Positions 41,773 through 49,569 of a DNA stretch of 64,000 nt are shown here, piece after piece. Location of the stretch: assembly GCA_039591075.1 (NCBI GenBank), contig JBDHEI010000003.1, positions 1 through 64,000 on the forward strand. Reading direction: 5' to 3'. Below the pieces are notes generated by a model, which saw only the letters and a list, made by a program, of their open reading frames with translations, ran no database searches and had not been told where the DNA came from. The translations under genes and the position numbers were made by a program. The DNA comes from JAOTVV01 sp039591075. Lineage in GTDB: Bacteria; Gemmatimonadota; Gemmatimonadetes; Gemmatimonadales; GWC2-71-9. The stretch's first letter is position 1. Each line of letters starts with the position of its first letter.

Positions 41773-43119
41773 ATGCATGTCGTCGTTGTTGGTGCGGGGG
41801 AAGTCGGCTACCACGTGGCGGATCGACTCGCTGGACTCCAGCACGACGTCGTCGTCGTCGACGTGGAGCCCCGGCGTCTCGAATACGTTGCCAATCATCT
41901 GGACGTCGCGGTGGTCGAGGGAAGTGGAACGAGCATGGCCACCCTGGAGGAAGCCGGCACTCGGAAGGCGGCGTTGTTGCTTGCCGTGACCAACGTGGAC
42001 GAGGTGAACCTCGTCACGTGCATGAGTGCGCGCGAGGTCGAGGCGCTCACGACCGTCGCACGGGTGTCCAACCCCACGTTCTATCGTGATGCCCGCAACC
42101 TGCGACCGGCGGCCTTCGGCGTCGACGTGCTGATCAATCCCGAGCGGGAGCTGGCGCTCGAGACCGTTCGCCTCCTCAAAACCACCGCCGCGACCGACGT
42201 TGCCGTGTTCGCCGGTGGGGCGGTGCAGCTGCTGGGCTTGGTGGTGGCACCTGGGGCACCCGTTGCCGGCCGACGGCTGGTCGATCTCGCCGCGGAGCAT
42301 GGCGACCGGCCCATTCTGACGGTCGCGGTGGAGCGCGACGGGGCGACGATCGTGCCCAGAGGCGACACGGAGATCCGCGTCGGTGACCATTTGTTCGTGG
42401 CGACCAAGGCGGAGGAGGTGCCGACGGCACTGGAGTTAGTGGGGTATCAGCCCGCCACGGTTCGACGTGTGATGGTCACCGGCGGAAGCACCGAGGCGTA
42501 CTACCTGTCCCATCTACTGCAACAGCACCGGGTGCAGACGACCCTGCTGATCGGGGACCGGCAGCGCGCCCAGGATCTCGCCGAGGAGCTCGACAAGGTG
42601 CTCGTGTTGCACGGCGACGCCACGGACGTCGAGCTGCTCGAGCTCGAAGGCGTCGGCGGCGCGGACGGGTTCGTCGCCCTGACAGAACATGACGAGATCA
42701 ACATCCTGTCCTCGCTCGTCGCCAAGCGCGCCGGCGCACGCCAGGTCATCACGCTGGTCAACAAGCAGGACTACATCCCCCTCGCCCGACACATCGGCCT
42801 CGACGCGTCCGTGAGCCCCAGGCTGTCCGCGGCGAACGCGATCCTGCGTCATGTGCGGCGGGGCAGTGTGACCCGGGTCGCGACGTTCGAGGGGAGTGAT
42901 GCCGAAGCCATCGCGTTCACGGTCTCCCCGACGTCACCGGTTGCCGGGAAGTCGCTCGCGGAAGCCGGCATCCCCACCGGCGCGATTGTGGCTGCCATCG
43001 TCCGCGGGACAGAGGTGGTCGTCCCGCGAGGGCAGGACAGGATCGAAGCGGGCGATTCGGTGATCGTCTTCACCCTGCCGGAGGCGGCCAAGGCCGTCAG
43101 CGAGTACTTCCCGGCGTGA
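41773..43119 (+). CDS. trkA: Potassium uptake regulator TrkA
   Basis: This 448-residue peripheral membrane protein gates the TrkH channel. It has two copies of a TrkA-N nucleotide-binding domain followed by TrkA-C: the first (from residue 1) has the GAGEVG NAD/ATP-binding motif, the second starts near 235 with VMVTGGSTEAYYLSHLLQQH. The duplicated layout is that of E. coli TrkA. Its stop overlaps the trkH GTG, coupling the subunits. Confidence 0.93.
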   Translation: MHVVVVGAGEVGYHVADRLAGLQHDVVVVDVEPRRLEYVANHLDVAVVEGSGTSMATLEEAGTRKAALLLAVTNVDEVNLVTCMSAREVEALTTVARVSNPTFYRDARNLRPAAFGVDVLINPERELALETVRLLKTTAATDVAVFAGGAVQLLGLVVAPGAPVAGRRLVDLAAEHGDRPILTVAVERDGATIVPRGDTEIRVGDHLFVATKAEEVPTALELVGYQPATVRRVMVTGGSTEAYYLSHLLQQHRVQTTLLIGDRQRAQDLAEELDKVLVLHGDATDVELLELEGVGGADGFVALTEHDEINILSSLVAKRAGARQVITLVNKQDYIPLARHIGLDASVSPRLSAANAILRHVRRGSVTRVATFEGSDAEAIAFTVSPTSPVAGKSLAEAGIPTGAIVAAIVRGTEVVVPRGQDRIEAGDSVIVFTLPEAAKAVSEYFPA

Positions 43120-44564
43120 ACCTCCGCGAAGTTCTGCACGTCATCGGAGCCCTCCTCATGTGGACGGCGGGGACCATGCTGCTCCCGACGGTCTATGCCG
43201 CCGGGGAAGGGCTCTTCGTGCCGTGGATGGCGGCATCACTGGGCACGGCGGTGCTCGGCCTTGGTCTCTGGCGCCTCACCCCCCGGGAGATCCGAATCAA
43301 CCCGCGAGAGGGCGTGGCGATCGTCGGCCTGGGATGGACCGCCGTCGTGCTGGCGGGGGCCGTGCCCTTCATCGTGACCGGCACCGCTCCCACCGTGGCC
43401 GGCGCCGTGTTCGAGTCCGTCTCGGGCTTCACGACGACCGGTGCCACGATCTTTCCGATCATCGAAGATCTCCCGCGGAGCGTTCTCCTGTGGCGGAGCA
43501 TCAGCCACTGGCTCGGCGGAATGGGAATCATCGTACTCGGTGTGGCAATCCTCCCGCTTCTCGGCATGGGTGGGGCACAGCTGTTCCACGCCGAGGCTCC
43601 CGGAATTCCGAGCGACCGCCTCCGGCCGCGGATCGCATCGACCGCACGGCTGTTATGGGGTGTGTACGCTCTCCTCACGGCAGCGCTCGCCGGACTCTAC
43701 CTCCTGCTCGACATGGACCTGTTCGAGGCCGTGAACCATGCGATGAGCTGCCTGGCCACCGGGGGGTTCTCGACGCGCACCGCGTCTATGGGTGCGTTCT
43801 CGGCCGCGACGCAATGGGTCACGATGCTGTTCATGATCGTGGCGGGGACGAACTTCACCCTCCACTATCGAGTGCTGAGCGGACGGCTCGGTGCGTGGGT
43901 GCGTGACGAGGAATGGCGCTGGTACGTGGGATCGATGGCTGTGGCGTGGGCGTTGGTCTTCGTCGCACTCGGTGTCTCCCGGGGCGGGTGGGGCGTGGAC
44001 GCGGCGCGCCAAGCCATGTTCAATGTGACCGCGGTCCACACCACCACCGGGTTTGCGACGGCCGACTTCGGGTTGTGGCCCGCGTTTGCCCAAGTGATCC
44101 TGCTGGGGCTCATGTTCATGGGTGCGATGGGTGGATCCACCGGAGGAGGCTTCAAGTCGGTCCGGGCCGGCGTCGTGCTCAAGCACGTGGCCGGAGAGAT
44201 CCGCAAGGTGCTGCATCCCCGCGCCGTGGTGGTCACGAAGCTGGGCGGACGCGCGGTGCGGCCGGAGGTCCTGCACAACGTTCTGGCGTTCCTCGCGCTG
44301 TACATCGTGACCCACGGGATTGGCACGCTGCTGCTGGCGGCCATGGGTGAGGATCTGGTTACTGCCCTCAGCGCGTCCTTGGCGGCCATGAGCAGCATCG
44401 GCCCCGGGCTGGGTGAGGTCGGGCCCGCGTCCCACTACGGAAATCTGGGCGGTGCTGCCCATGTGGTGCTGTCGCTCCTGATGCTGCTTGGGCGGCTCGA
44501 GTTCTACACCCTGCTCGTCCTCGTTTTCCCCAGCACGTGGGCGAGCTGGGGAGGGACGGAGTAG
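43116..44564 (+). CDS. trkH: Potassium transporter TrkH
   Basis: This 482-residue membrane protein has four pore-loop repeats. Selectivity-filter-like segments are visible as SGFTTTGAT (repeat 1), CLATGGFSTRT (repeat 2), HTTTGFATADF (repeat 3) and SSIGPGLGEVG (repeat 4). GGSTGGGFKSVR is the conserved Trk/Ktr signature. It works with TrkA to import potassium, driven by the membrane potential. GTG 43116 overlaps the TrkA stop. A hairpin ends the operon. Confidence 0.94.
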   Translation: MNLREVLHVIGALLMWTAGTMLLPTVYAAGEGLFVPWMAASLGTAVLGLGLWRLTPREIRINPREGVAIVGLGWTAVVLAGAVPFIVTGTAPTVAGAVFESVSGFTTTGATIFPIIEDLPRSVLLWRSISHWLGGMGIIVLGVAILPLLGMGGAQLFHAEAPGIPSDRLRPRIASTARLLWGVYALLTAALAGLYLLLDMDLFEAVNHAMSCLATGGFSTRTASMGAFSAATQWVTMLFMIVAGTNFTLHYRVLSGRLGAWVRDEEWRWYVGSMAVAWALVFVALGVSRGGWGVDAARQAMFNVTAVHTTTGFATADFGLWPAFAQVILLGLMFMGAMGGSTGGGFKSVRAGVVLKHVAGEIRKVLHPRAVVVTKLGGRAVRPEVLHNVLAFLALYIVTHGIGTLLLAAMGEDLVTALSASLAAMSSIGPGLGEVGPASHYGNLGGAAHVVLSLLMLLGRLEFYTLLVLVFPSTWASWGGTE

Positions 44565-44580
44565 CAGCGTGGCACGAGCA

Positions 44581-44600
44581 CCGGCACTGCCGAGTGCCGG
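44581..44600 (+). terminator. Hairpin after trkH
   Basis: CCGGCACT-GCCG-AGTGCCGG is a perfect 8-pair stem with a four-base loop, 16 bases after the trkH stop and 20 bases before the SRP RNA. No T-run follows closely. Confidence 0.5.
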
Positions 44601-44610
44601 TCGAGTGGGC

Positions 44611-44616
44611 TACCTT
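44611..44616 (+). promoter_or_regulatory. -10-like element for SRP RNA
   Basis: TACCTT at 44611-44616 ends 4 bases before the predicted 5' end of the SRP RNA, as a -10 should. No good -35 is seen. Confidence 0.35.
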
Positions 44617-44620
44617 TCGA

Positions 44621-44721
44621 GTGCCCCAGGTCCGGGGGGCCCGTGCGCGCGAACCGCGTCAGGACCGTGCAGGTAGCAGCGCTAAGTGATGTCACGGGTC
44701 GCTTCGGGGTGCCTGGGGCAC
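44621..44721 (+). ncRNA. ffs: Small signal recognition particle RNA (4.5S type)
   Basis: The ends pair perfectly: GTGCCCCAGG (44621-44630) with CCTGGGGCAC (44712-44721). Inner segments CCCGTG and CACGGG also pair. The middle carries the conserved domain IV, CGTCAGGACC...GGTAGCAGC (44658-44680), which binds Ffh. It matches the usual GTCAGG-TCC...GGAAGCAGC pattern except that the loop is GTGCA instead of GGAA. The length of about 101 bases is the short bacterial form without the Alu domain. It sits directly before dnaX, a common position for this gene. Confidence 0.85.
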
Positions 44722-44737
44722 TTATCTTCTATCCCCA

Positions 44738-46423
44738 ATGACGTATCTCGCCCTCGCCCGGAAATACCGACCCACGCGGTTCGTCGACCTGGTTGCCCAA
44801 GCGCATGTCGCGGCGGGTTTGAGCGGTGCGGTTGCACGTGACCGCGTGGCCCACGCGTACCTGCTGACGGGTCCCCGCGGCGTCGGAAAGACGAGCGCCG
44901 CCCGCATTCTGGCGATGGCCCTCAACTGCGAGGCACGAGGAAACGACGGCGAGCCATGCGGCACGTGCGAGTCCTGTCGCCGCATCTGGTCTGGTGGAGC
45001 GAACCTCGACGTCGTCGAGATCGACGCCGCGAGCAATCGTGGCGTGGACGACGCGCGGGACCTGCGTGAGCGCGCTTCCTATGCGGCGAGCGGTGCCGGG
45101 CGGTTCAAGGTGTACATCATCGACGAAGCCCACATGCTCACGCGGGAGGCATGGAACGCGCTCCTCAAGATCCTCGAGGAGCCACCGCCCCGCGTGGTGT
45201 TCGTTTTTGCGACGACGGAACCGCAGAAGATCGCCAATACGGCGGCCCCGGTCCTGAGCCGGGTGCAACGGTTCGATTTCCGACGGCTCGGACCGACCAC
45301 GATCGTACAGCGGCTCCAGTTTGTCGCGGAACAGGAGGCGATCGACATCGAGCCCGAGGCCCTGCAGCTCATCGCGCGGATCGCGCGCGGCGGGATGCGC
45401 GATGCACTCTCGATGCTGGATCAGGCGGTGGCGTTTGGGGAGGGTCGAATCTCGGCCGCGCGGGTCCGGGGAGCGCTCGGCCTCATCGACGACGAGATGT
45501 ATGCCGAACTGCTCGATCTCGTGGCTGGTGGCGACTCGGCCGGAGTGTTCCCGTACGTGGCCCGACTGGTGGAGGCAGGCGTCGACCTGGCGGAGTTCAT
45601 GGGCGGCGCCGGGGAGGTCTTGCGGGCGTTCCTGGTGCGCCTCCTGGGAGGTGAGCCGGAGGGCGTAACCGAGGTCCTCCGGGAAGCCATCGATCGACAT
45701 GCGTCGGACCATGCGGCGGGCGACCTACTGCGGATGCTCAAGCTTCTGAACGACGCCGAGGCCGCGATCCGCCGGAGCCCCAATGCCCGGCTCCAGGTGG
45801 AAGTGTTGCTCCTCCAATGGACGCTGCTTGATCGCACGGTGGTGCTCGGCGACATCCTGAACGCCCTGGGTGACGTCCGGCCGGCCAAACAGGGTGTGGC
45901 GACCAAGGCAGTGCCGTCGCGTCGCCGAACGGCACCCCCGCGGGACGACGCGGTGCCGACGCCCACGCCCGCCCCCCCGAGCGAGACCGGGCGGGCCTCG
46001 CGGGCCCAGCCGACGGCTGCCGTCGAGGGACCGCTCACGATGCAGCACCTTGGCGACCACTGGCCGGCCGTGTTGGACGAAGTCTCCCGGCGGCGACGGA
46101 TGTTGCGGGAGGCGCTCACCGACGCCGTGCCCGTCGCACTCGACGGCGACGAGCTGGTCATCGAAGTCGGGGGGAGCGAGGCCCATGTCGAGGGGTTGGC
46201 GCGGAGCGGCGCCGTCGTGGCCGGTGCGATCGAGGCGGTCGTCGGCCGGAGGGTACGCACCACGTTCAGGTCGGCCGGGTCCGAACCGTCCACGTCGGCG
46301 ACGCCGCAGGTGCGGCGTCTGGACGACGCCTCGGATCGGGAGCAGCGACTGCGGCTCTACCGGGAGAAAGATCCGGCCTTGGACGCCGCTGCCGAAGCGC
46401 TGGATCTCGAACTCCTAGAGTAA
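44738..46423 (+). CDS. dnaX: DNA polymerase III subunits gamma and tau
   Basis: This 561-residue AAA+ clamp-loader subunit has the Walker A motif GPRGVGKT (45-52). A four-Cys zinc module follows (C64, C74, C77, C80), then DEAHML and the sensor sequence LKILEEPPPRVVF. Domain III is complete; the tail after about 380 is Pro/Arg-rich and then folds again into a tau-like C-terminal domain. No A-rich slippery run is seen, so there is no sign of the frameshift that makes the short gamma form in E. coli. A TATCTT 9 bases before the ATG may serve as promoter. Confidence 0.95.
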   Translation: MTYLALARKYRPTRFVDLVAQAHVAAGLSGAVARDRVAHAYLLTGPRGVGKTSAARILAMALNCEARGNDGEPCGTCESCRRIWSGGANLDVVEIDAASNRGVDDARDLRERASYAASGAGRFKVYIIDEAHMLTREAWNALLKILEEPPPRVVFVFATTEPQKIANTAAPVLSRVQRFDFRRLGPTTIVQRLQFVAEQEAIDIEPEALQLIARIARGGMRDALSMLDQAVAFGEGRISAARVRGALGLIDDEMYAELLDLVAGGDSAGVFPYVARLVEAGVDLAEFMGGAGEVLRAFLVRLLGGEPEGVTEVLREAIDRHASDHAAGDLLRMLKLLNDAEAAIRRSPNARLQVEVLLLQWTLLDRTVVLGDILNALGDVRPAKQGVATKAVPSRRRTAPPRDDAVPTPTPAPPSETGRASRAQPTAAVEGPLTMQHLGDHWPAVLDEVSRRRRMLREALTDAVPVALDGDELVIEVGGSEAHVEGLARSGAVVAGAIEAVVGRRVRTTFRSAGSEPSTSATPQVRRLDDASDREQRLRLYREKDPALDAAAEALDLELLE

Positions 46424-46451
46424 CTTGCGAGGCCTCTGGGGGTAGGGTAGC

Positions 46452-46480
46452 TTGCACGTTCGGGTCGGGAAACCTAGAAC
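46452..46480 (+). promoter_or_regulatory. Promoter for the ybaB-recR-mglBA operon
   Basis: TTGCAC (46452-46457) and TAGAAC (46475-46480) are separated by exactly 17 bases. The transcript would begin near 46487, about 9 bases before the ybaB ATG, with no ribosome-binding sequence, so the leader would be extremely short. Confidence 0.45.
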
Positions 46481-46495
46481 TTTCACCACACACCT

Positions 46496-46813
46496 ATGGC
46501 TGATCTTTCTCAGCTCCTTCAACTTGGCCAGCAGATGCAGGGGCGGCTGACCCAAATGCAGACGGAACTCGCCGAGCAGAGCGTCACCGGCTCGGCCGGT
46601 GGCGGTATGGTCAAGGTTACCGCGGACGGCCGGGGACAGGTGCGGTCGGTGTCGATCGACCCCGCGGCTCTCACCGATGCCGACGTCGAGATGTTGGAGG
46701 ATTTGGTGCTCGCGGCGGTTGCCGACGCGCAGCGTCGTGCGGAGGAGCTGTACCGGACCGAACTGAAGAAAATCGCAGGCGGGATGCCGCTTCCGTTCCA
46801 ATTCCCGATCTAA
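46496..46813 (+). CDS. ybaB: YbaB/EbfC nucleoid-associated protein
   Basis: This 105-residue DNA-binding protein has the YbaB layout: a coiled N-terminal helix (LLQLGQQMQGRLTQMQTEL), a beta core with GGGMVKVTADGRGQVRSVSIDP, and a C-terminal helix. Family members form tweezer-like dimers that coat DNA. The position before recR is conserved across bacteria. The gene has a probable own promoter but no visible ribosome site. The recR start is 3 bases after its stop. Confidence 0.9.
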   Translation: MADLSQLLQLGQQMQGRLTQMQTELAEQSVTGSAGGGMVKVTADGRGQVRSVSIDPAALTDADVEMLEDLVLAAVADAQRRAEELYRTELKKIAGGMPLPFQFPI

Positions 46814-46816
46814 GCC

Positions 46817-47410
46817 GTGGCGGCGATCGAGGATCTGATCGGCGAATTGAGCAAGCTCCCGGGCATCGGGAGAAAGACTGCGACGCGCCTCACGTACTTC
46901 TTGCTGAAGCAGCCGCCCGAGGCCGGTCGACGGCTGGCTCGCGCCCTGGAGGCCGTCGTCACGCGGGTCGGCCCCTGCTCGGTGTGTGGGAACCTGGGAG
47001 AGACGGATCCCTGCGTGATTTGCGAGGACACGCGTCGCGATCGCTCGACCGTGTGCGTGGTTGAAGAAGCATCGGACATCGGGGCGATCGAACGGACCGG
47101 GGAGTACCGCGGCGTGTACCACGTACTCGGCGGTCACTTGTCGCCCCTCGACGGCATCGGCCCGGACGACCTCCGCCTCGACGGGCTCCGCGCGCGCCTG
47201 TCCAACGGCTCGTCCGTCCGCGAAGTGATCGTGGCGACCAATCCCTCGATGGAGGGAGAAGTGACGGCGACGTACGTGCGGGGAATCGTCGAGGCACAGA
47301 GCGTGCGCGTGACCCGCATCGCGTTGGGCCTGCCGGTGGGCGGCGACCTGGAGTATGCCGACAACGTCACGATCGCACGGGCCCTCGCGGCACGGCGCGA
47401 GATGGAGTGA
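46817..47410 (+). CDS. recR: Recombination mediator RecR
   Basis: This 197-residue protein helps load RecA at gaps with RecF and RecO. The N-terminal helix-hairpin-helix has LPGIGRKTATRL. The zinc finger is C54, C57, C66, C69, and the Toprim domain contains VVEEASD and ATNPSMEGEVTATY. GTG 46817 is the standard start. The stop overlaps the next gene (GTGA). Length and motifs are complete. Confidence 0.95.
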   Translation: MAAIEDLIGELSKLPGIGRKTATRLTYFLLKQPPEAGRRLARALEAVVTRVGPCSVCGNLGETDPCVICEDTRRDRSTVCVVEEASDIGAIERTGEYRGVYHVLGGHLSPLDGIGPDDLRLDGLRARLSNGSSVREVIVATNPSMEGEVTATYVRGIVEAQSVRVTRIALGLPVGGDLEYADNVTIARALAARREME

Positions 47411-47697
47411 CCATGAGCCGGCGGGTGCAGGTGTTGGTGGTGGGCCTTGGGGTCGGGGCGGTCGTCGGCGCCGTGTTGGCACAGCAGTCGGTCGGACGGC
47501 ATCGCCGCGCATTGTTCAGTGGCCGCCCGCTGCGGCGCCTTTCGGCGTTGAGTTATGTGGGCAAGCATCCCTCGGTCGAGGCGGTTCGCCTGTTGCACGA
47601 CTACCTGACGTGGGAGCAGCATCCCATGTTGCGCCGCCGCGCGGAACGGATCATTCGCCGCATGGAAGCGAGACTCGCTGAGGTGAAGATCGGATGA
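47407..47697 (+). CDS. Small membrane-anchored protein of unknown function
   Basis: This 96-residue protein has an N-terminal transmembrane helix (VLVVGLGVGAVVGAVLAQQ). The rest is a short helical segment with a HEAT-repeat-like look (SYVGKHPSVEAVRLLHDYLTW and MLRRRAERIIRRMEARL). GTG 47407 overlaps the recR stop; ATG 47413 is an alternative. It ends 4 bases inside the mglB gene. Its place between recR and the MglB-like gene suggests a link to the polarity module, but nothing proves it. Confidence 0.55.
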   Translation: MTMSRRVQVLVVGLGVGAVVGAVLAQQSVGRHRRALFSGRPLRRLSALSYVGKHPSVEAVRLLHDYLTWEQHPMLRRRAERIIRRMEARLAEVKIG

Positions 47698-48197
47698 CTG
47701 GTGCGGGGACGTGGTCGCTGGACGAGCACCACTATCGGCAGATCACCGCGCATCTGACAGCACTCCTGAAGGAGTCGAACGCGCGGTGCGCGCTGCTCGT
47801 GGATCGCGCCGGGCAGCTGCTCGCGAGTACAGGGGAGCAGCTCTCGTTCGACCCTACGGCGTTCGCGTCGCTGACCGCTGCCGATTTCAGCGCCAACGAC
47901 CAGCTCGCCAAGATGATCGGCGAGCCGGAGTTTGCGTCGCTCTTCCACCAGGGGGAGCACGAGTCGATGTATCTGGCCGACGTCGCGCGGCGCGTCATCC
48001 TCGTCGTGCTCTTCGATGAGCGGACCACGGTCGGGCTGGTGCGGCTGCGCGTCAAGCAGACCGTGGCGGATCTCGCTGCGCTGTTCGAACAGATGTTCCG
48101 TCGAGCGGCATCGGCGGAGGCCGGTGGGCCGCAGGAGCGACCCGGCGGCCCGCTCGCGGGAGCCGAAGACGAGATTGACAGACTATTCGGGGATTAG
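47694..48197 (+). CDS. mglB: Roadblock/LC7 protein, MglB-like
   Basis: This 167-residue protein has one roadblock/LC7 domain (about 15-125): helix HHYRQITAHLTALLKESNARCALLVD, a strand with QLLAS, and strands VARRVILVVLFDE and TVGLVRLRVKQ. In Myxococcus MglB is the GTPase-activating partner of MglA. The C-terminal 40 residues are Gly/Pro/Glu-rich. It lies 18 bases upstream of the MglA-like GTPase, as expected for the pair. It starts 4 bases inside the upstream gene. Confidence 0.8.
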   Translation: MTGAGTWSLDEHHYRQITAHLTALLKESNARCALLVDRAGQLLASTGEQLSFDPTAFASLTAADFSANDQLAKMIGEPEFASLFHQGEHESMYLADVARRVILVVLFDERTTVGLVRLRVKQTVADLAALFEQMFRRAASAEAGGPQERPGGPLAGAEDEIDRLFGD

Positions 48198-48215
48198 GCG
48201 GAGGCTCGTTCGACC

Positions 48216-48890
48216 ATGTCAATGATCAACTACGCCTCCCGCGAGATCAACTGCAAGCTCGTGTACTACGGGCCGGGGCTGGGTGGTAAGACCACGAACC
48301 TCGAACACGTGTACACCAAAGTCTCCCCGGAAACGCGGGGGAAAATGGTGTCGCTCGCCACCGAAACCGAGCGGACGCTGTTCTTCGACTTCCTGCCCGT
48401 CGACATGGGGACGATTCGCGGGTTCAAGACCCGCTTCCATCTCTACACGGTGCCGGGACAGGTCTACTACAACGCGTCGCGCAAGCTCATCCTCAAGGGG
48501 GTCGACGGCATCGTGTTCGTCGCCGACAGTCAAGTCGAGCGCATGGAGGCGAACGTCGAGTCCATGCAGAACCTGTACGACAACATGGCGGAGTACGGGT
48601 ACGACCTCACCAAGATCCCCTTCGTCATCCAGTACAACAAGCGCGATCTCCCCAACGCCGCACCCATTCGCGAGCTGCAGGGGCAGGTTAACCCCGGCTG
48701 GGAAGTAACCGAGGCGAGCAAGCAGAAACCCATGCCCGATCCGCGGCACGCCGGCGAATCGCTCATCGAGCAGCGGGACGGTGTCTGGATTCAGCGGGCG
48801 CCGTATTTCGAGTCGGTGGCGATTACCGGAGACGGTGTTTTCGACACGCTCAAGGCGGTCGCCAAGATGGTGCTCCGTACGCTGAGCTGA
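48216..48890 (+). CDS. mglA: MglA-type small Ras-like GTPase
   Basis: This 224-residue GTPase has the P-loop GPGLGGKTTN (19-28). In place of the Ras DxxG it has TVPGQ, the hallmark of MglA proteins, and its base-recognition motif is NKRD. MglA sets cell polarity and drives gliding or pilus switching in Myxococcus and is widespread in bacteria that do not glide. The mglB-mglA order suits co-regulation. Ten bases after its stop the pgsA gene begins. The role in this organism is not known. Confidence 0.92.
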   Translation: MSMINYASREINCKLVYYGPGLGGKTTNLEHVYTKVSPETRGKMVSLATETERTLFFDFLPVDMGTIRGFKTRFHLYTVPGQVYYNASRKLILKGVDGIVFVADSQVERMEANVESMQNLYDNMAEYGYDLTKIPFVIQYNKRDLPNAAPIRELQGQVNPGWEVTEASKQKPMPDPRHAGESLIEQRDGVWIQRAPYFESVAITGDGVFDTLKAVAKMVLRTLS

Positions 48891-48900
48891 GGGGTCCGCG

Positions 48901-49569
48901 GTGATCTGGACCCTGCCCAACATCCTCACCGTTGCGCGCATCGCGCTGGCGCCGGTGATTGCGCTCCTGCCGTTCATCAGGGGATACACGCCGAAGCTCA
49001 TCGCCTTCGTGGTGTTCCTCGCGGCGGCGATCAGCGACATCTACGATGGGCGCTTGGCGCGCGAACGCGGCGAGATCACGGACCTCGGCAAGCTCCTCGA
49101 CCCGCTCGCCGACAAACTGCTGCTCGTGGCCACGCTGATCCCGATCTACTGGATCAGCCGCTATCCCATGCGACAGTACGAGATCCCATGGTGGGGGAAC
49201 CTCCCCCTGTGGGTCGCGCTGCTCCTGGTAGGCAGAGAAGTCGTGATGACCGTGTTCCGCCAAGTCGCCAAACGCCGCGGGGTGGTGATCGCGGCAGCCA
49301 AGGCTGGGAAGATCAAGACGATCGTGCAGGACGTCTTCATCGGTGCCACGATCCTGTGGTTCGCGTGGAAGGACATGCGTGCCGCGTTCGGATGGCAGGG
49401 CGGATGGCTCGGCTCTTTCTGGGAGCAGTTCCACGGTACCGTGGTTGCCATCACCCTGGCGGGAGCGGTCCTGCTCACCGCCTACTCGCTCGTGTACTAC
49501 GTGTATCGATATCGCAGGCTGTTTCGGGGAGCGTCGACCGCGCAGGGCACGTCGCACGATGGAGCTTGA
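48901..49569 (+). CDS. pgsA: CDP-diacylglycerol-glycerol-3-phosphate 3-phosphatidyltransferase
   Basis: This 222-residue membrane enzyme makes phosphatidylglycerol phosphate. The CDP-alcohol phosphotransferase motif is complete: D46, D49, G50, A53 and R54 in DIYDGRLAR, then G63, D67 and D71. About six hydrophobic helices are present. GTG 48901 is the start. The last 11 bases overlap cinA. Confidence 0.93.
   Translation: MIWTLPNILTVARIALAPVIALLPFIRGYTPKLIAFVVFLAAAISDIYDGRLARERGEITDLGKLLDPLADKLLLVATLIPIYWISRYPMRQYEIPWWGNLPLWVALLLVGREVVMTVFRQVAKRRGVVIAAAKAGKIKTIVQDVFIGATILWFAWKDMRAAFGWQGGWLGSFWEQFHGTVVAITLAGAVLLTAYSLVYYVYRYRRLFRGASTAQGTSHDGA

Noticed and set aside
44738..46423. Programmed frameshift in dnaX for a short gamma subunit
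   Set aside because: No A-rich slippery run with a downstream stem was found; the frame runs cleanly to the stop.
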